Assembly: GCF_003686955.1 (NCBI RefSeq)
Contig: NZ_RCVM01000012.1
Location: forward strand, 1-64,000
Reading direction: 5' to 3'
DNA length: 64,000 nt
Source: Streptococcus hillyeri
GTDB lineage: Bacteria > Bacillota > Bacilli > Lactobacillales > Streptococcaceae
The notes under the pieces are model-generated. The model searched no databases, was not told the DNA's origin, and worked only from the letters and a program-made list of their open reading frames with translations. Made by a program: the position numbers and the translations under genes. Positions 1 to 9,303 of the stretch are shown one piece after another. Each line of letters opens with the position of its first letter. The first letter of the stretch is position 1.

Positions 1-33
1 AACAGTAATCAAGAAATTTAAAAGGTCTTCCAT
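1..33 (-). CDS. N-terminal fragment of an unidentified gene running off the left edge
   Basis: Eleven codons are visible on the minus strand, reading MEDLLNFLITV. The ATG is preceded by a strong SD (GGAGGA) 7 bases upstream, which is why I accept the start although almost all of the gene lies outside the window. The start is hydrophobic after the first acidic residues, so a membrane protein is possible. Function cannot be told from this fragment. Confidence 0.5.
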   Translation of the reverse strand, partial: MEDLLNFLITV

Positions 34-414
34 AACAAAATCCTCCACTTTTATTATAGCGAAGGATTTTGAATTCATCCATGAAAGTCTTTTCTGTAAG
101 CCATATTTTCTTCATGCGTTTGTCGTGTCAGAACTGAGAGATAGCTCTCATATTTGCTCAAAATAACATGTCAAGATGTGGAGAATTAATACGATGAGAT
201 CAGCTTTTCTACACTTAGGCTGTTATTTATATCTATGAAGCACCAGTGGTATTTTTTATTCACCCAATCCAATAGTTAATGTGGCAGCAACAGGATGATT
301 TCAATTTTCATACATCAAAACTATTACTCTGAGCAAAACATGACAATCTCTCAAGAAAGATAAGCATTCCTATCACGTAATAACATAACAAAACTAAGTT
401 ATAAAAGTAGATAG
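34..414. other. AT-rich intergenic stretch with no recognised gene
   Basis: No open frame with an SD and no RNA gene was recognised here. It probably holds the promoter of the minus-strand gene that starts at position 33. A terminator and a dispersed repeat follow on its right side. Confidence 0.5.
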
Positions 415-466
415 AAAAAAGCAGGCAAAAGTCATCGTCATGGTGACTTCTGTCCGCTCTTTTTTA
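415..466. terminator. Bidirectional intrinsic terminator
   Basis: Arms 420-434 and 444-458 pair over about 15 positions with two mismatches, around a 9-base loop. An A run precedes the stem and a T run follows it, so it can work on both strands. On the minus strand it would end the pepP-comEB transcript after it has crossed the repeat at 480-824. Confidence 0.75.
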
Positions 467-479
467 TTAGAAAATATTC

Positions 480-824
480 TTATACCTAACAAAAATCAAA
501 AATTACTTTTTGTTTCTTTCTTAAAAGTGCGGACGCTCCTACGGAGTTTCATTGCTAGATTTGAGCTTATCTCTATCGCAGTAGATGATTGGATGTACTT
601 GTCGACTACTCGACAACGGCCACCCTAATCATCCTTGCGGGGGAACTACTACGAAATTGACTTTCAATTTCTGTAGTTCTCCCAAAAATCCGTTCATATC
701 GAGAGTTTACTCTCGATATGAATACCACTATAGCGAAAGAAACATGTTAGCCTCACTTCGTTCGGTAGTGCATCAAAAGTATTAGAGGTTCTAAAATGCT
801 AATTTTGATTTTGGACGAGTATTA
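480..824 (+). repeat. BOX-like dispersed repeat, long copy (B1)
   Basis: The ends are inverted repeats: the left end holds AACAAAAATCAAAAATTAC and the right end GCTAATTTTGATTTTGGA followed by GAGTATTA. The body is a chain of hairpins: CTCC/GGAG with loop TAC (536-546), TTGTCGA/TCGACAA (about 607-624), a long stem near 640-684, and perfect 12-bp arms CATATCGAGAGT/ACTCTCGATATG (695-720). It stops 4 bp short of the comEB stop codon. The termini resemble those of pneumococcal BOX elements (from memory). Two short open frames inside have no SD and are not called. Confidence 0.75.
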
Positions 825-828
825 ACGT

Positions 829-1281
829 TTACCTCTCTCCCAGATGAATACTTGGTACATCGTGCTGCACATAAGAGACACCTTTTTTCTCCATCAACTC
901 AATGGCAAAGGGATGCGGCCGGTAATTCGATTTGTAGGTAATTTTGGTTATTCCGGCTTGAAGCAGCGCCTTGGTGCAGTTAATACATGGAAAATGAGTG
1001 ACATAGACTTCTGTATTGTCTGTCGAAATGCCTTCTTTGGCACACTGGATAAGGGCATTCATCTCGGCATGAACCGTACGAATGCAGTGCCCATCTTCCA
1101 TATAGTGTCCCGCTTCATTGCAGTTATCCGTTGCTGAAACACCGCCATTGTAACCTGTGGCAATGATTCGATTATTTTTCACTAAAACGGCACCAACAAA
1201 GGCACGATCACAGGTTGAGCGCTTTGAAATCAGCTCTGCATTTGCCATAAAATAATCTTGCCATGAAAGTCTTTCTTCCAT
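829..1281 (-). CDS. comEB: dCMP/deoxycytidylate deaminase family protein (ComEB)
   Basis: The 150-residue product matches zinc-dependent deoxycytidylate deaminases, which turn dCMP into dUMP for thymidylate synthesis. The zinc site is visible: H71-A-E73 in HAEMNAL, then C99 and C102 in PCINC. I start at 1281 because AAGGGGGGAGTT precedes that ATG; a longer frame reaching 1320 overlaps pepP and has no SD. It lies 10 bp after pepP, so the two are probably co-transcribed. The name ComEB is by family; nothing here ties it to competence control. Confidence 0.9.
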   Translation of the reverse strand: MEERLSWQDYFMANAELISKRSTCDRAFVGAVLVKNNRIIATGYNGGVSATDNCNEAGHYMEDGHCIRTVHAEMNALIQCAKEGISTDNTEVYVTHFPCINCTKALLQAGITKITYKSNYRPHPFAIELMEKKGVSYVQHDVPSIHLGER

Positions 1282-1291
1282 AACTCCCCCC

Positions 1292-2365
1292 TTAAATAAC
1301 AATGAGTTCTTTTGGTGCAAGGGTCAAGATTTCACAGCCTGTTTCTGTAATGAGTAGGTCATCTTCAATGCGAACACCATACTGACCTTCAAGATAAATA
1401 CCTGGTTCATCCGTCAATATCATACCAGCCTTAATGGTTTCATCAGATTTCCCAAAATAGGGCTCTTCATGAATATCCAATCCAATACCGTGACCAATGC
1501 CATGGGTGAAGTAGTTACCATAGCCAGCATCAGTAATCACTTGACGAGGAATGGCATCAAAATCTCGATAAGTTAAACCAGCTTTGGCTTTTTCAATCAG
1601 AACTTTATTAGCACGTAAAACAAGGTCGTAAATCTCGCGTTCTTGGTCCGTCACCTGCCCTATATGAATGGTTCTGGTCATATCACTCACATAATGGTTA
1701 TAGTAACATCCAAAATCAAGGGTCAAGGTCTCACCAGTTTCAATCACTTTATCACTGGCACGACCGTGAGGCATAGAAGAGCGGTAACCTGACGCTGCGA
1801 TAGTTTCAAAGGAAATCCCTGACGCCCCATACTCTCTCATACGAAAATCTAAGAAATTAGCCACATCAATCTCTGTTGTTTGCCCTGGCTTGATAAAATC
1901 CAAAACATCCGTAAAAGCACGGTCAGAGATTGAACAAGCCTTACGAATCGTTTCAATTTCGATGGCATCCTTAATCATCCGTAGTTCTTCTGTAAAATTA
2001 GTCTGCGGAACTAACACAACACCCGAAAACGTTTCTTGCAACTGCTGATAATAGGCATAGCTGATTTGACTATCAAAGCCGAGACGAGAAAGACCATCTT
2101 CTGCTGCTATCTTAGCAATCTCAGCTAGGGGCGCTCTCGTTTCAATAATATCAAAACCTTGAACTGCTTTTTTAGCCATTAAACTATAGCGAGCATCCGT
2201 CAAAAAGAGACGTCTTTTGCCAGAAATATAAACTGTCCCAGCCGTCCCTGAAAAACCAGTTAAATAGTAGATATTCGTTAAATTAGTGACTAAAATCGCG
2301 TCAACATCGGTTTGAGCTAGTTTCGTTACAAAATTAGTAACACGCGCTTGAAGATAGGTTTGCAT
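1292..2365 (-). CDS. pepP: Xaa-Pro peptidase, M24 family
   Basis: The 357-residue protein has the creatinase-like N-terminal domain (about 1-130) followed by the pita-bread metallopeptidase fold. Metal-ligand regions are visible: [17 protein letters not shown] (two Asp), [13 protein letters not shown] (His), TDEPGIY and VRIEDD (two Glu). It cleaves Xaa-Pro bonds in cytoplasmic peptides. The start at 2365 has AAGGAGGAAACT before it; the longer frame to 2458 would overlap the next gene. The pairing pepP-comEB is common in streptococci, usually followed by efp, but here a repeat and terminator follow instead. Confidence 0.92.
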   Translation of the reverse strand: MQTYLQARVTNFVTKLAQTDVDAILVTNLTNIYYLTGFSGTAGTVYISGKRRLFLTDARYSLMAKKAVQGFDIIETRAPLAEIAKIAAEDGLSRLGFDSQISYAYYQQLQETFSGVVLVPQTNFTEELRMIKDAIEIETIRKACSISDRAFTDVLDFIKPGQTTEIDVANFLDFRMREYGASGISFETIAASGYRSSMPHGRASDKVIETGETLTLDFGCYYNHYVSDMTRTIHIGQVTDQEREIYDLVLRANKVLIEKAKAGLTYRDFDAIPRQVITDAGYGNYFTHGIGHGIGLDIHEEPYFGKSDETIKAGMILTDEPGIYLEGQYGVRIEDDLLITETGCEILTLAPKELIVI

Positions 2366-2426
2366 AGTTTCCTCCTTGGACATTTCGTTGTTTTTATTGT
2401 AACAGATTTTTGATGATTTAAAAGGT

Positions 2427-2858
2427 TTAATCCGTATTGTCGATGATTTTGACATCATCAGGTAAGGATTTTTCTTCAGTAGGAAGCGACTTTTCAGTCA
2501 TTAGATGGGTTTGTGTCTCCCATGCGGCTATCTCATCTCCTCGTTCAATCTCATAATCCCAATTCATGTCTAACTCAAATTCTGCTCTGCCATTGACCGT
2601 AATCTTAAAATCGTAAGTGTGGCTTCCAAGTCCAAAGGAACCCACAGTAAACTCATCATACTGAATGGTTTTGACATCCTCATAGTGGTTGTAAATATAG
2701 AGGGCAGTTTGCTGAACTAGGATTTCTCGATTAAGGGCATCCTTTCTCTTCCCTTCCCAAGACCACAACAATATAAAAGCCAATAAGACTACAAATAACC
2801 CTAAAATCGTCAAACAGCCTACTTTGACACAACCTTTGGCATTCGTTTTAGTTTCCAA
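2427..2858 (-). CDS. Small membrane-anchored protein of unknown function
   Basis: This 143-residue product has one N-terminal membrane helix (about residues 14-34, GCLTILGLFVVLLAFILLW) followed by an acidic, probably extracellular domain with β-type segments (YDFKITVNGRAEFELDMNWDYE). No family was recognised. The start codon is TTG at 2858, with a GGAGAAGGAGA tract upstream. It is read toward pepP and may head that transcript. The tail is rich in E, K and D. Confidence 0.7.
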   Translation of the reverse strand: METKTNAKGCVKVGCLTILGLFVVLLAFILLWSWEGKRKDALNREILVQQTALYIYNHYEDVKTIQYDEFTVGSFGLGSHTYDFKITVNGRAEFELDMNWDYEIERGDEIAAWETQTHLMTEKSLPTEEKSLPDDVKIIDNTD

Positions 2859-2935
2859 TCAGGTATCTCCTTCTCCTAGTAGTATTCTCACACATCTTTT
2901 GTTAAACTTATTATATCACACCAAAGGAGAGCATT

Positions 2936-3649
2936 ATGTCATTAACCTTTCTGATTCCAACAGCAAAAGAGATGAACATTCCCAAAGAGACTTTACCTCA
3001 CCAGCTTTCTGAAAAAAGCTCCGCTATTGCCCAAGAAATGTCAGAACTATCTTTAGAGGAACTTGCGAAAGCTTACAAAATCTCAGAAACAGCTGCCCAA
3101 AAAGAAGCCACACGTTGGCAGGCTATTGTGGAAAATTCTGCACCTGCTTATCCTGCGACATCGCTTTTTAATGGTTTAATGTACCGACATCTGGATAAAA
3201 ATGTCATCTCAAAGCAAAGCCCAGTTTATATCACCTCGTCGTTTTACGGAATCATTCATGCGCTGGAGCCAATAGCAGAGCATCGCCATGACTTTCATAC
3301 CAAAATCAAGGTCAACAATCAGTCATTAAAAGAATTTTGGAGACCTGATTACGATGCCTTTGCCAAGCAACAAGAAACCATCGTGTCCCTGCTATCTAGT
3401 GAGTTTTTAGACATTTTTTCAAGTCACATCAAGAAACAATTGATAACAGTGACTTTTATGGAAGACAAAGACGGGCAACTCAAAACACACTCGACCATTT
3501 CTAAAAAAGCTAGAGGTGCCTTTCTCAGCCAGGCACTTGCCCAAGAGGCACAGACCGTCGCTGATTTGATGAAACTCACATTTGCTGATTTTCATTACCG
3601 CGAAGACCTTTCTTCTGAAAATCAATTAATTTTTGTGAAAAAAGCCTAA
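2936..3649 (+). CDS. yaaA: Peroxide stress protein YaaA (DUF328/UPF0246 family)
   Basis: The N-terminus [13 protein letters not shown] and the segments [13 protein letters not shown] and RPDYDAF are typical of the YaaA family, which in E. coli lowers free iron and protects DNA during peroxide stress. The 237 residues fit the family's usual size. The ATG is preceded by AAAGGAGAGCATT. It is divergent from the small membrane protein at 2427-2858 and probably monocistronic. The peroxide role is carried over from the family. Confidence 0.88.
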   Translation: MSLTFLIPTAKEMNIPKETLPHQLSEKSSAIAQEMSELSLEELAKAYKISETAAQKEATRWQAIVENSAPAYPATSLFNGLMYRHLDKNVISKQSPVYITSSFYGIIHALEPIAEHRHDFHTKIKVNNQSLKEFWRPDYDAFAKQQETIVSLLSSEFLDIFSSHIKKQLITVTFMEDKDGQLKTHSTISKKARGAFLSQALAQEAQTVADLMKLTFADFHYREDLSSENQLIFVKKA

Positions 3650-3718
3650 CAAATCGTTACAAACACTTTCATTTTTGATATACTTGTATCATCAAAATAA
3701 GTCAAGGAGATTTTTTTA

Positions 3719-4198
3719 ATGATTTCATATGAAAAAGTTCGTCAATCTTTTAAAACTTGGAACACAACAATCGGTGTTCTTTACATTTTAAATGCTGTTC
3801 TTTTCCTTTTTTCATTGCTAGGTGGAGCTGTGAATAAAATTATGTTGGAGAAACAACCTGAGGTTTATGCTAGTCTAGATGAGATTACCTTAGAGGCACT
3901 TCACCTTTCAACAACACCTTTTGCTCTTTTTACGTTTGGCTTGGGACTTATCGTTACCATTGTGATCGCTGTTTTAGCCCTTATCAATCGTAGTAAAGCT
4001 AATAAAAATTTAGACAGCCAAATTAGCTACACCGTCTACTATATCGGTATTGGATGGGCTGTTATCTCTGTTATTTTAGAATTTTTAATGCTGGGCACCT
4101 TATCTTTACTGTCTCCAATCTGGGTCTTGCTCTTTGGATTTTTCCATGTTTTCACACTCAGAAAAGCTCAAACACTGAAAGAAAAAGAAGAACAGTAA
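3719..4198 (+). CDS. Four-helix membrane protein of unknown function
   Basis: The 159-residue protein has four predicted membrane helices, beginning near residues 16, 62, 100 and 125 (for example TIGVLYILNAVLFLFSLLGG and FALFTFGLGLIVTIVIAVLA), and a charged C-terminal tail. It starts at an ATG after AAGGAGATTTTTTTA. No domain was recognised. A bidirectional terminator follows. It sits alone between yaaA and dinB and gives no functional hint. Confidence 0.75.
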   Translation: MISYEKVRQSFKTWNTTIGVLYILNAVLFLFSLLGGAVNKIMLEKQPEVYASLDEITLEALHLSTTPFALFTFGLGLIVTIVIAVLALINRSKANKNLDSQISYTVYYIGIGWAVISVILEFLMLGTLSLLSPIWVLLFGFFHVFTLRKAQTLKEKEEQ

Positions 4199-4230
4199 CA
4201 AACAACTGTTTTTCCTACACACTGTAAAAT

Positions 4231-4285
4231 AAAAGTGAGTACGATTTCGTTTTCAATGATAAAAACGGATCATACTCACTTTTTT
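4231..4285. terminator. Bidirectional intrinsic terminator
   Basis: Arms AAAAGTGAGTA and TACTCACTTTT enclose a loop of about 30 bases with a short inner stem (CGTTTT/AAAACG). A T run follows on the plus strand and an A run precedes. It separates the plus-strand membrane protein from the convergent dinB. Confidence 0.8.
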
Positions 4286-4315
4286 GAATACTTTTAACCT
4301 TGTGATTACACCCAG

Positions 4316-5410
4316 TTAGATATCTAGAAGCACTTCATCATCTTCATCTTCTAGCCCTGTCACCGTCACTCCCAAAAGACGAATACCTAAGGGATTTTCC
4401 TCTAAACTATCGTAGATTTCATGGGCAACTCGCTCGATAATGCTAAATTCTTTAGTTACGACAGGTAGGGTGACACGCTTGGTCAGCGTTGAAAAGTCTG
4501 AATAACGCACTTTAATGACAACTATTTTTCCTGCTCTGCTATTGCTCTCCAAAACATCAGCTACCCGACGGGCATTTTTAGAAAGTTCTAGCTTGACATC
4601 TTCGATATCATAAAGCAATTTGCCATAAGTCCGCTCGCTTCCGATGGATTTTCGGATACGATTGGGCTTGACGGGACTATTTGAAATCCCCCTAGCCTTG
4701 CGATAAAGGTCGTAGCCAAAGCGACCAAAGGTATCAATTAAGGTCATTTCTGGAATTTGCCTTAAATCTTTACCTGTATAAACACCCATGTCATGGAGGC
4801 GTCCTACTGATTTTTTACCCACACCATAAAATTTTTCAATTGGCAATTTATCTAGGAAAGCCTCCGCTTCTTCTGGTAAAATCAAGGTCAAACCTTTTGG
4901 TTTTTCAAAATCTGACGCTAATTTAGCAAGAAATTTGTTGTAAGAAACCCCAGCAGAACAGGTGAGGTGAACCTCTTGCCAAATGTCATGTTGAATGAGC
5001 TTTGCCACTTTGATAGCAGATTTAATCCCTAACTTATTATCTGTCACATCAAGGTAGGCTTCGTCAATAGAAAGCGGTTCGACAAGGTCTGTGTAGCGCT
5101 TAAAAATCTCACGAATCTGCATCCCGACCTCACGGTACTTACTATAATTTCCAGAGATAAAAACCGCCTGTGGACAACGTTCATAGGCTTCTTTGCTGGA
5201 CATAGCAGATCGAATGCCGTATTTTCTTGCCTCGTAATTACAGGTTGAAACCACACCACGTCCACCTGTTTCCAGAGGATTTTTAGCAATCACAACTGGC
5301 TTTCCTCTCAAATCAGGGTTATCCCTTTCTTCAATGGCAGCAAAAAAAGCGTCCATGTCAATATGAATAATTTTCCGTGATGTGTCATTGATGAGAGGAA
5401 AAATCAACAC
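4316..5410 (-). CDS. dinB: DNA polymerase IV (Y-family translesion polymerase)
   Basis: The product carries the Y-family core: [11 protein letters not shown] (first catalytic Asp pair), [10 protein letters not shown] (second catalytic acids), a helix-hairpin-helix region near [15 protein letters not shown], and a little-finger domain. It copies past DNA lesions with low fidelity. The likely start is GTG at 5410 ([13 protein letters not shown]) because AGAAGG lies 9 bases upstream; a TTG at 5416 is only 3 bases from the same SD. Length 364 residues fits the family. It is divergent from pflB. Confidence 0.93.
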   Translation of the reverse strand: MLIFPLINDTSRKIIHIDMDAFFAAIEERDNPDLRGKPVVIAKNPLETGGRGVVSTCNYEARKYGIRSAMSSKEAYERCPQAVFISGNYSKYREVGMQIREIFKRYTDLVEPLSIDEAYLDVTDNKLGIKSAIKVAKLIQHDIWQEVHLTCSAGVSYNKFLAKLASDFEKPKGLTLILPEEAEAFLDKLPIEKFYGVGKKSVGRLHDMGVYTGKDLRQIPEMTLIDTFGRFGYDLYRKARGISNSPVKPNRIRKSIGSERTYGKLLYDIEDVKLELSKNARRVADVLESNSRAGKIVVIKVRYSDFSTLTKRVTLPVVTKEFSIIERVAHEIYDSLEENPLGIRLLGVTVTGLEDEDDEVLLDI

Positions 5411-5555
5411 AAGCAATCGCCTTCTTTCTGTAAATACTACAACATTATTATAACACTTTTACATTTCTTTCATGTGTTTTCAAATTTATAGTACAGTTTA
5501 TAAAAAATCAAATAACTGTATTACAAAAGAAAAGTCTTTTTGTCAAGTTTTATGC

Positions 5556-5585
5556 TTGCTGAAACCGTTTACTGTGTGATACAAT
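5556..5585 (+). promoter_or_regulatory. pflB promoter with overlapping cre-like site
   Basis: TTGCTG (5556-5561) and TACAAT (5580-5585) are 18 bp apart. TGAAACCGTTTACT at 5560-5573 matches the CcpA cre consensus TGNAANCGNWNNCA at all fixed positions but the last. A site between -35 and -10 would be expected to repress in excess glucose, in line with the known carbon control of pfl. Confidence 0.6.
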
Positions 5586-5640
5586 GAATTCGTAAATTGT
5601 AACAGATGATTTTGTTACTAGAATTTTAAGGAGACCTATT

Positions 5641-7968
5641 ATGGTAACTGTCAAAACAAACACTGATGTTTTTGAAAAAGCTTGGGACGGATTTAAAGGA
5701 ACTGACTGGAAAAAAAAAGCTAGCGTTTCTCGTTTCGTTCAAGCAAACTACACACCTTATGATGGCGATGAGTCATTCTTGGCTGGTCCAACTGAGCGCT
5801 CACTCAAAATCAAAAAAATCGTAGATGAAACAAAAGCTGGTTATGAAGCTGAAGGACGTTTCCCAATGGATACACGCCCAACTTCAATCGCCGACATTGA
5901 CGCTGGTTACATCTCTAAAGAAGATGAATTGATTTTCGGTATTCAAAATGACCAATTGTTCAAATTGAACTTCATGCCAAAAGGTGGTATCCGTATGGCT
6001 GAAACAGCTCTTAAAGAACATGGTTATGAGCCAGATCCAGCCGTTCACGAAATTTACACTAAACACGTTACAACTGTAAATGACGGTATCTTCCGCGCTT
6101 ACACTTCAAATATCCGTCGTGCTCGTCACGCCCACACAGTTACTGGTCTTCCAGACGCTTACTCACGTGGACGTATCATCGGGGTTTACGCACGTCTTGC
6201 TTTGTACGGTGCTGACTACTTGATGCAAGAAAAAGTTAACGACTGGAACGCAATCACTGAAATCGACGAAGAAACTATTCGTCTTCGTGAAGAAATCAAC
6301 ATGCAGTACCAAGCATTGCAACAAGTTGTTCGCCTTGGTGATCTTTACGGTGTTGATGTTCGTCGTCCTGCTTACGATACAAAAGAAGCTATCCAATGGA
6401 CTAACATTGCTTTCATGGCTGTATGTCGTGTGATCAATGGTGCGGCTACTTCACTTGGACGTGTGCCAATCGTTCTTGACGTTTACGCAGAACGTGACCT
6501 TGCTCGTGGTACTTACACTGAAAGTGAAATCCAAGAGTTTGTTGATGATTTCGTTATGAAACTTCGTACCGTTAAATTTGCTCGTACTAAAGAATACGAT
6601 GCCCTTTACTCAGGTGACCCAACATTCATCACAACTTCTATGGCTGGTATGGGTAACGACGGTCGTCACCGTGTTACTAAAATGGACTACCGTTTCTTGA
6701 ACACTCTTGATAACATCGGTAACTCTCCAGAGCCAAACTTGACAGTTCTTTGGACTGATAAATTGCCATACGCATTCCGTCGTTACTGTATGCACATGAG
6801 CCACAAACACTCTTCTATCCAATACGAAGGTGTAACAACAATGGCTAAAGATGGTTACGGTGAAATGTCATGTATCTCATGCTGTGTATCTCCACTTGAC
6901 CCAGAAAACGAAGAACAACGTCACAACATTCAGTACTTCGGTGCTCGTGTAAACGTCCTTAAAGCTCTTCTTACTGGTCTTAACGGTGGTTATGACGATG
7001 TTCACAAAGACTATAAAGTATTTGACATCGAGCCAGTTACTGATGACGTTCTTGACTTCGATACTGTTAAAGCTAACTTTGAAAAATCACTTGACTGGTT
7101 GACTGATACTTACGTAGACGCTCTTAACATCATTCACTACATGACTGATAAATACAACTACGAAGCTGTTCAAATGGCATTCTTGCCAAGTCACCAACGT
7201 GCTAACATGGGATTCGGTATCTGTGGTTTTGCAAATACTGTTGATACTTTGTCAGCTATTAAATACGCTACTGTTAAACCAATCCGTGACGAAGATGGTT
7301 ACATCTACGACTACGAAACAATTGGTGAATACCCACGTTGGGGTGAAGACGATCCTCGTTCAAACGAATTAGCTGAATGGTTGATTGAAGCTTACACAAC
7401 TCGTCTTCGCAGCCACAAACTTTATAAGAACGCTGAAGCAACTGTATCACTTCTTACAATCACTTCAAACGTTGCTTACTCTAAACAAACTGGTAACTCT
7501 CCAGTTCACCGTGGTGTTTACCTCAACGAAGATGGTACAACTAACTTGTCACAACTTGAGTTCTTCTCACCAGGTGCTAACCCATCAAACAAAGCTAAAG
7601 GTGGTTGGTTGCAAAACTTGAACGCATTGTCAAGCCTTGACTTCTCATATGCTGCTGACGGTATCTCATTGACAACTCAAGTATCACCACGCGCTCTTGG
7701 TAAAACACACGATGAGCAAGTTGATAACTTGGTAACAATCCTTGATGGTTACTTCGAAAACGGTGGTCAACACGTTAACTTGAACGTTATGGACTTGAAC
7801 GACGTTTACAAGAAAATCATGGATGGTGAAGATGTTATCGTTCGTATCTCTGGATACTGCGTAAACACTAAATACCTCACTAAAGAACAAAAAACTGAAT
7901 TGACACAACGTGTCTTCCACGAAGTTCTTTCAATGGATGATTACGCTTCTGAAGTTTCAGGCAACTAA
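5641..7968 (+). CDS. pflB: Formate acetyltransferase (pyruvate formate-lyase)
   Basis: The 775-residue enzyme splits pyruvate with CoA into acetyl-CoA and formate under anaerobic conditions. The catalytic cysteine pair is C414-C415 in [11 protein letters not shown], and the glycyl-radical site is G738 in RISGYCVN near the C-terminus. An activating enzyme (PflA) is required and is not in this window. The gene has an SD AAGGAGACCTATT, and its codon use is highly biased, as expected of an abundant protein. It ends in a strong terminator and stands alone. Confidence 0.98.
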   Translation: MVTVKTNTDVFEKAWDGFKGTDWKKKASVSRFVQANYTPYDGDESFLAGPTERSLKIKKIVDETKAGYEAEGRFPMDTRPTSIADIDAGYISKEDELIFGIQNDQLFKLNFMPKGGIRMAETALKEHGYEPDPAVHEIYTKHVTTVNDGIFRAYTSNIRRARHAHTVTGLPDAYSRGRIIGVYARLALYGADYLMQEKVNDWNAITEIDEETIRLREEINMQYQALQQVVRLGDLYGVDVRRPAYDTKEAIQWTNIAFMAVCRVINGAATSLGRVPIVLDVYAERDLARGTYTESEIQEFVDDFVMKLRTVKFARTKEYDALYSGDPTFITTSMAGMGNDGRHRVTKMDYRFLNTLDNIGNSPEPNLTVLWTDKLPYAFRRYCMHMSHKHSSIQYEGVTTMAKDGYGEMSCISCCVSPLDPENEEQRHNIQYFGARVNVLKALLTGLNGGYDDVHKDYKVFDIEPVTDDVLDFDTVKANFEKSLDWLTDTYVDALNIIHYMTDKYNYEAVQMAFLPSHQRANMGFGICGFANTVDTLSAIKYATVKPIRDEDGYIYDYETIGEYPRWGEDDPRSNELAEWLIEAYTTRLRSHKLYKNAEATVSLLTITSNVAYSKQTGNSPVHRGVYLNEDGTTNLSQLEFFSPGANPSNKAKGGWLQNLNALSSLDFSYAADGISLTTQVSPRALGKTHDEQVDNLVTILDGYFENGGQHVNLNVMDLNDVYKKIMDGEDVIVRISGYCVNTKYLTKEQKTELTQRVFHEVLSMDDYASEVSGN

Positions 7969-8003
7969 TCCTGTTTCAGAAAAGTCATTCGGTGACTAAA
8001 TAG

Positions 8004-8034
8004 AAAAAATCTAGGAAATCTATCCTAGATTTTT
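8004..8034. terminator. Bidirectional terminator between pflB and ssbB
   Basis: The arms AAAAATCTAGGA and TCCTAGATTTTT close a 6-base loop, with A and T tracts on both sides. It serves both convergent genes. Confidence 0.88.
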
Positions 8035-8041
8035 CTTATTC

Positions 8042-8437
8042 TTAAAATGGCAATTCCTCTTCTTCTAAGACCAAATCAGCCAATTCATCCGCTACATTAT
8101 TTTCTCGCATAGCACGTTGGGCACGGCTTTCTAGCAACTGGAATCCATGACCTAACACTTCAGTCACATAGTGTTTCTGCCCTGCTTTTTCATACTGACG
8201 AGTCCGCAACTCACCATCTATGGAAACGAGGCTACCTTTTGACGCATAACTTGCAAGTGTTTCTGCTAGGCGTCCCCAGAAAACAACTTGGACAAAGTCT
8301 GCTTCACGTTCACCAGAACTAGACTTATAACGGCGATTAACCGCAATAGTTACTCGAGAAACAGCTTTATCTGTGGCAGTCTTAACCATTTCAGGATTGG
8401 ACGTTAAACGCCCAATCATAATCACTTTATTGTACAT
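8042..8437 (-). CDS. ssbB: Single-stranded DNA-binding protein, competence type (SsbB)
   Basis: This 131-residue SSB has one OB-fold (about 1-105) and a short acidic tail ending EEELPF, the tip that recruits partner proteins. It is shorter than the essential SsbA of streptococci and has the length known for SsbB, which protects incoming single strands during transformation. A ComX/SigX box lies just upstream (8460-8467), supporting the late-competence assignment. The SD is AAGGAGGTACAAAAC. It is divergent from the methyltransferase gene. Confidence 0.9.
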   Translation of the reverse strand: MYNKVIMIGRLTSNPEMVKTATDKAVSRVTIAVNRRYKSSSGEREADFVQVVFWGRLAETLASYASKGSLVSIDGELRTRQYEKAGQKHYVTEVLGHGFQLLESRAQRAMRENNVADELADLVLEEEELPF

Positions 8438-8459
8438 GTTTTGTACCTCCTTACCTTAC

Positions 8460-8467
8460 TATTCGTA
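8460..8467 (-). promoter_or_regulatory. ComX (SigX) cin-box upstream of ssbB
   Basis: The minus strand reads TACGAATA, the consensus -10-like box recognised by the competence sigma factor, 23 bases before the ssbB start codon. This position fits a short leader holding the SD. Confidence 0.8.
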
Positions 8468-8510
8468 AGAGAAATTAAAAATGTGATATAATGACAAAAA
8501 GGAGGATCAG

Positions 8511-9227
8511 ATGTCTGTTAATTTAGAAACTTATAAAGAGATGTTAACACAGCCGTGGGGGAAAATCATGTATGAATTGATTTTTGCTCAGTTGGAAGGT
8601 ATCAAAGGAAAAAGAATACTTGATTTTGGAGCTGGTTTCGGCTTGACTGCTCAGCATTTGTCCCAAGAAAATACCGTCACGGCTATCGAACCTAATGCCG
8701 ATATGTTATTTGCTGATGCTGGGAAAAGCTTTACTAAAATCCATGGCTCATTGGATGCTTTGAAACAACTACCAAACGCACAATTTGATGCCATCATCTG
8801 TCACAATGTCATGGAATATATCCCAGAAGATGAGCGACCAAGCTATTTCAGTGAATTTGAGCGTTTGCTGGTTCCAGGCGGACAATTATCTCTGATTAAG
8901 CATAATCAAGTCGGTAAAGTCATGCAGGCTGTGGTTTTTAGCAACGACATCAATCTCGCTTTAGACTTATTGGACGGGAAAAGCTACGAGAGTCTCTCTT
9001 TTGCGAATGGAACAACCTATGATTTTGAGGATTTAAAAGAATATACCTCTCTCACTCTGCAAAACTACCGTGGACTACGCACCTTCTACGCCCTACAACC
9101 CAACTCCGTCAAATCAGAAGAGGGATGGTTAGACAACTTGCTTAAAGCTGAATTAGCTGTTGCTGATTTAACCCCCTATAAGGATATTTCTTTTTTACAG
9201 CACCTCACTTTAGTAAAAAAGGTATAG
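8511..9227 (+). CDS. Class I SAM-dependent methyltransferase
   Basis: The 238-residue product shows the SAM-binding motif ILDFGAGFGLTAQHL near residue 36, followed by an acidic end of strand 2 (VTAIEPN) and FDAIICHNVMEYI. This is the usual small-molecule methyltransferase layout; the substrate cannot be told. The ATG follows AAAGGAGGATCAG, and TATAAT near 8483 could be its -10. A terminator follows directly. Confidence 0.82.
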   Translation: MSVNLETYKEMLTQPWGKIMYELIFAQLEGIKGKRILDFGAGFGLTAQHLSQENTVTAIEPNADMLFADAGKSFTKIHGSLDALKQLPNAQFDAIICHNVMEYIPEDERPSYFSEFERLLVPGGQLSLIKHNQVGKVMQAVVFSNDINLALDLLDGKSYESLSFANGTTYDFEDLKEYTSLTLQNYRGLRTFYALQPNSVKSEEGWLDNLLKAELAVADLTPYKDISFLQHLTLVKKV

Positions 9228-9258
9228 AAAAAATCTTCCACAATTGGAAGATTTTTTC
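9227..9258. terminator. Bidirectional terminator
   Basis: Thirteen-base arms ending in AATCTTCCA/TGGAAGATT surround the loop CAAT, with A and T runs outside. It separates the methyltransferase from the convergent tig. Confidence 0.88.
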
Positions 9259-9303
9259 GTTATCATGAAACGTGTCTAGATTAGCTCAACGTTTCTAAGA
9301 TTC

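Noticed and set aside
440..785. Two overlapping short plus-strand frames
   Set aside because: They lie within the hairpin-rich BOX-like repeat, have no SD, and their codons follow the inverted repeats.
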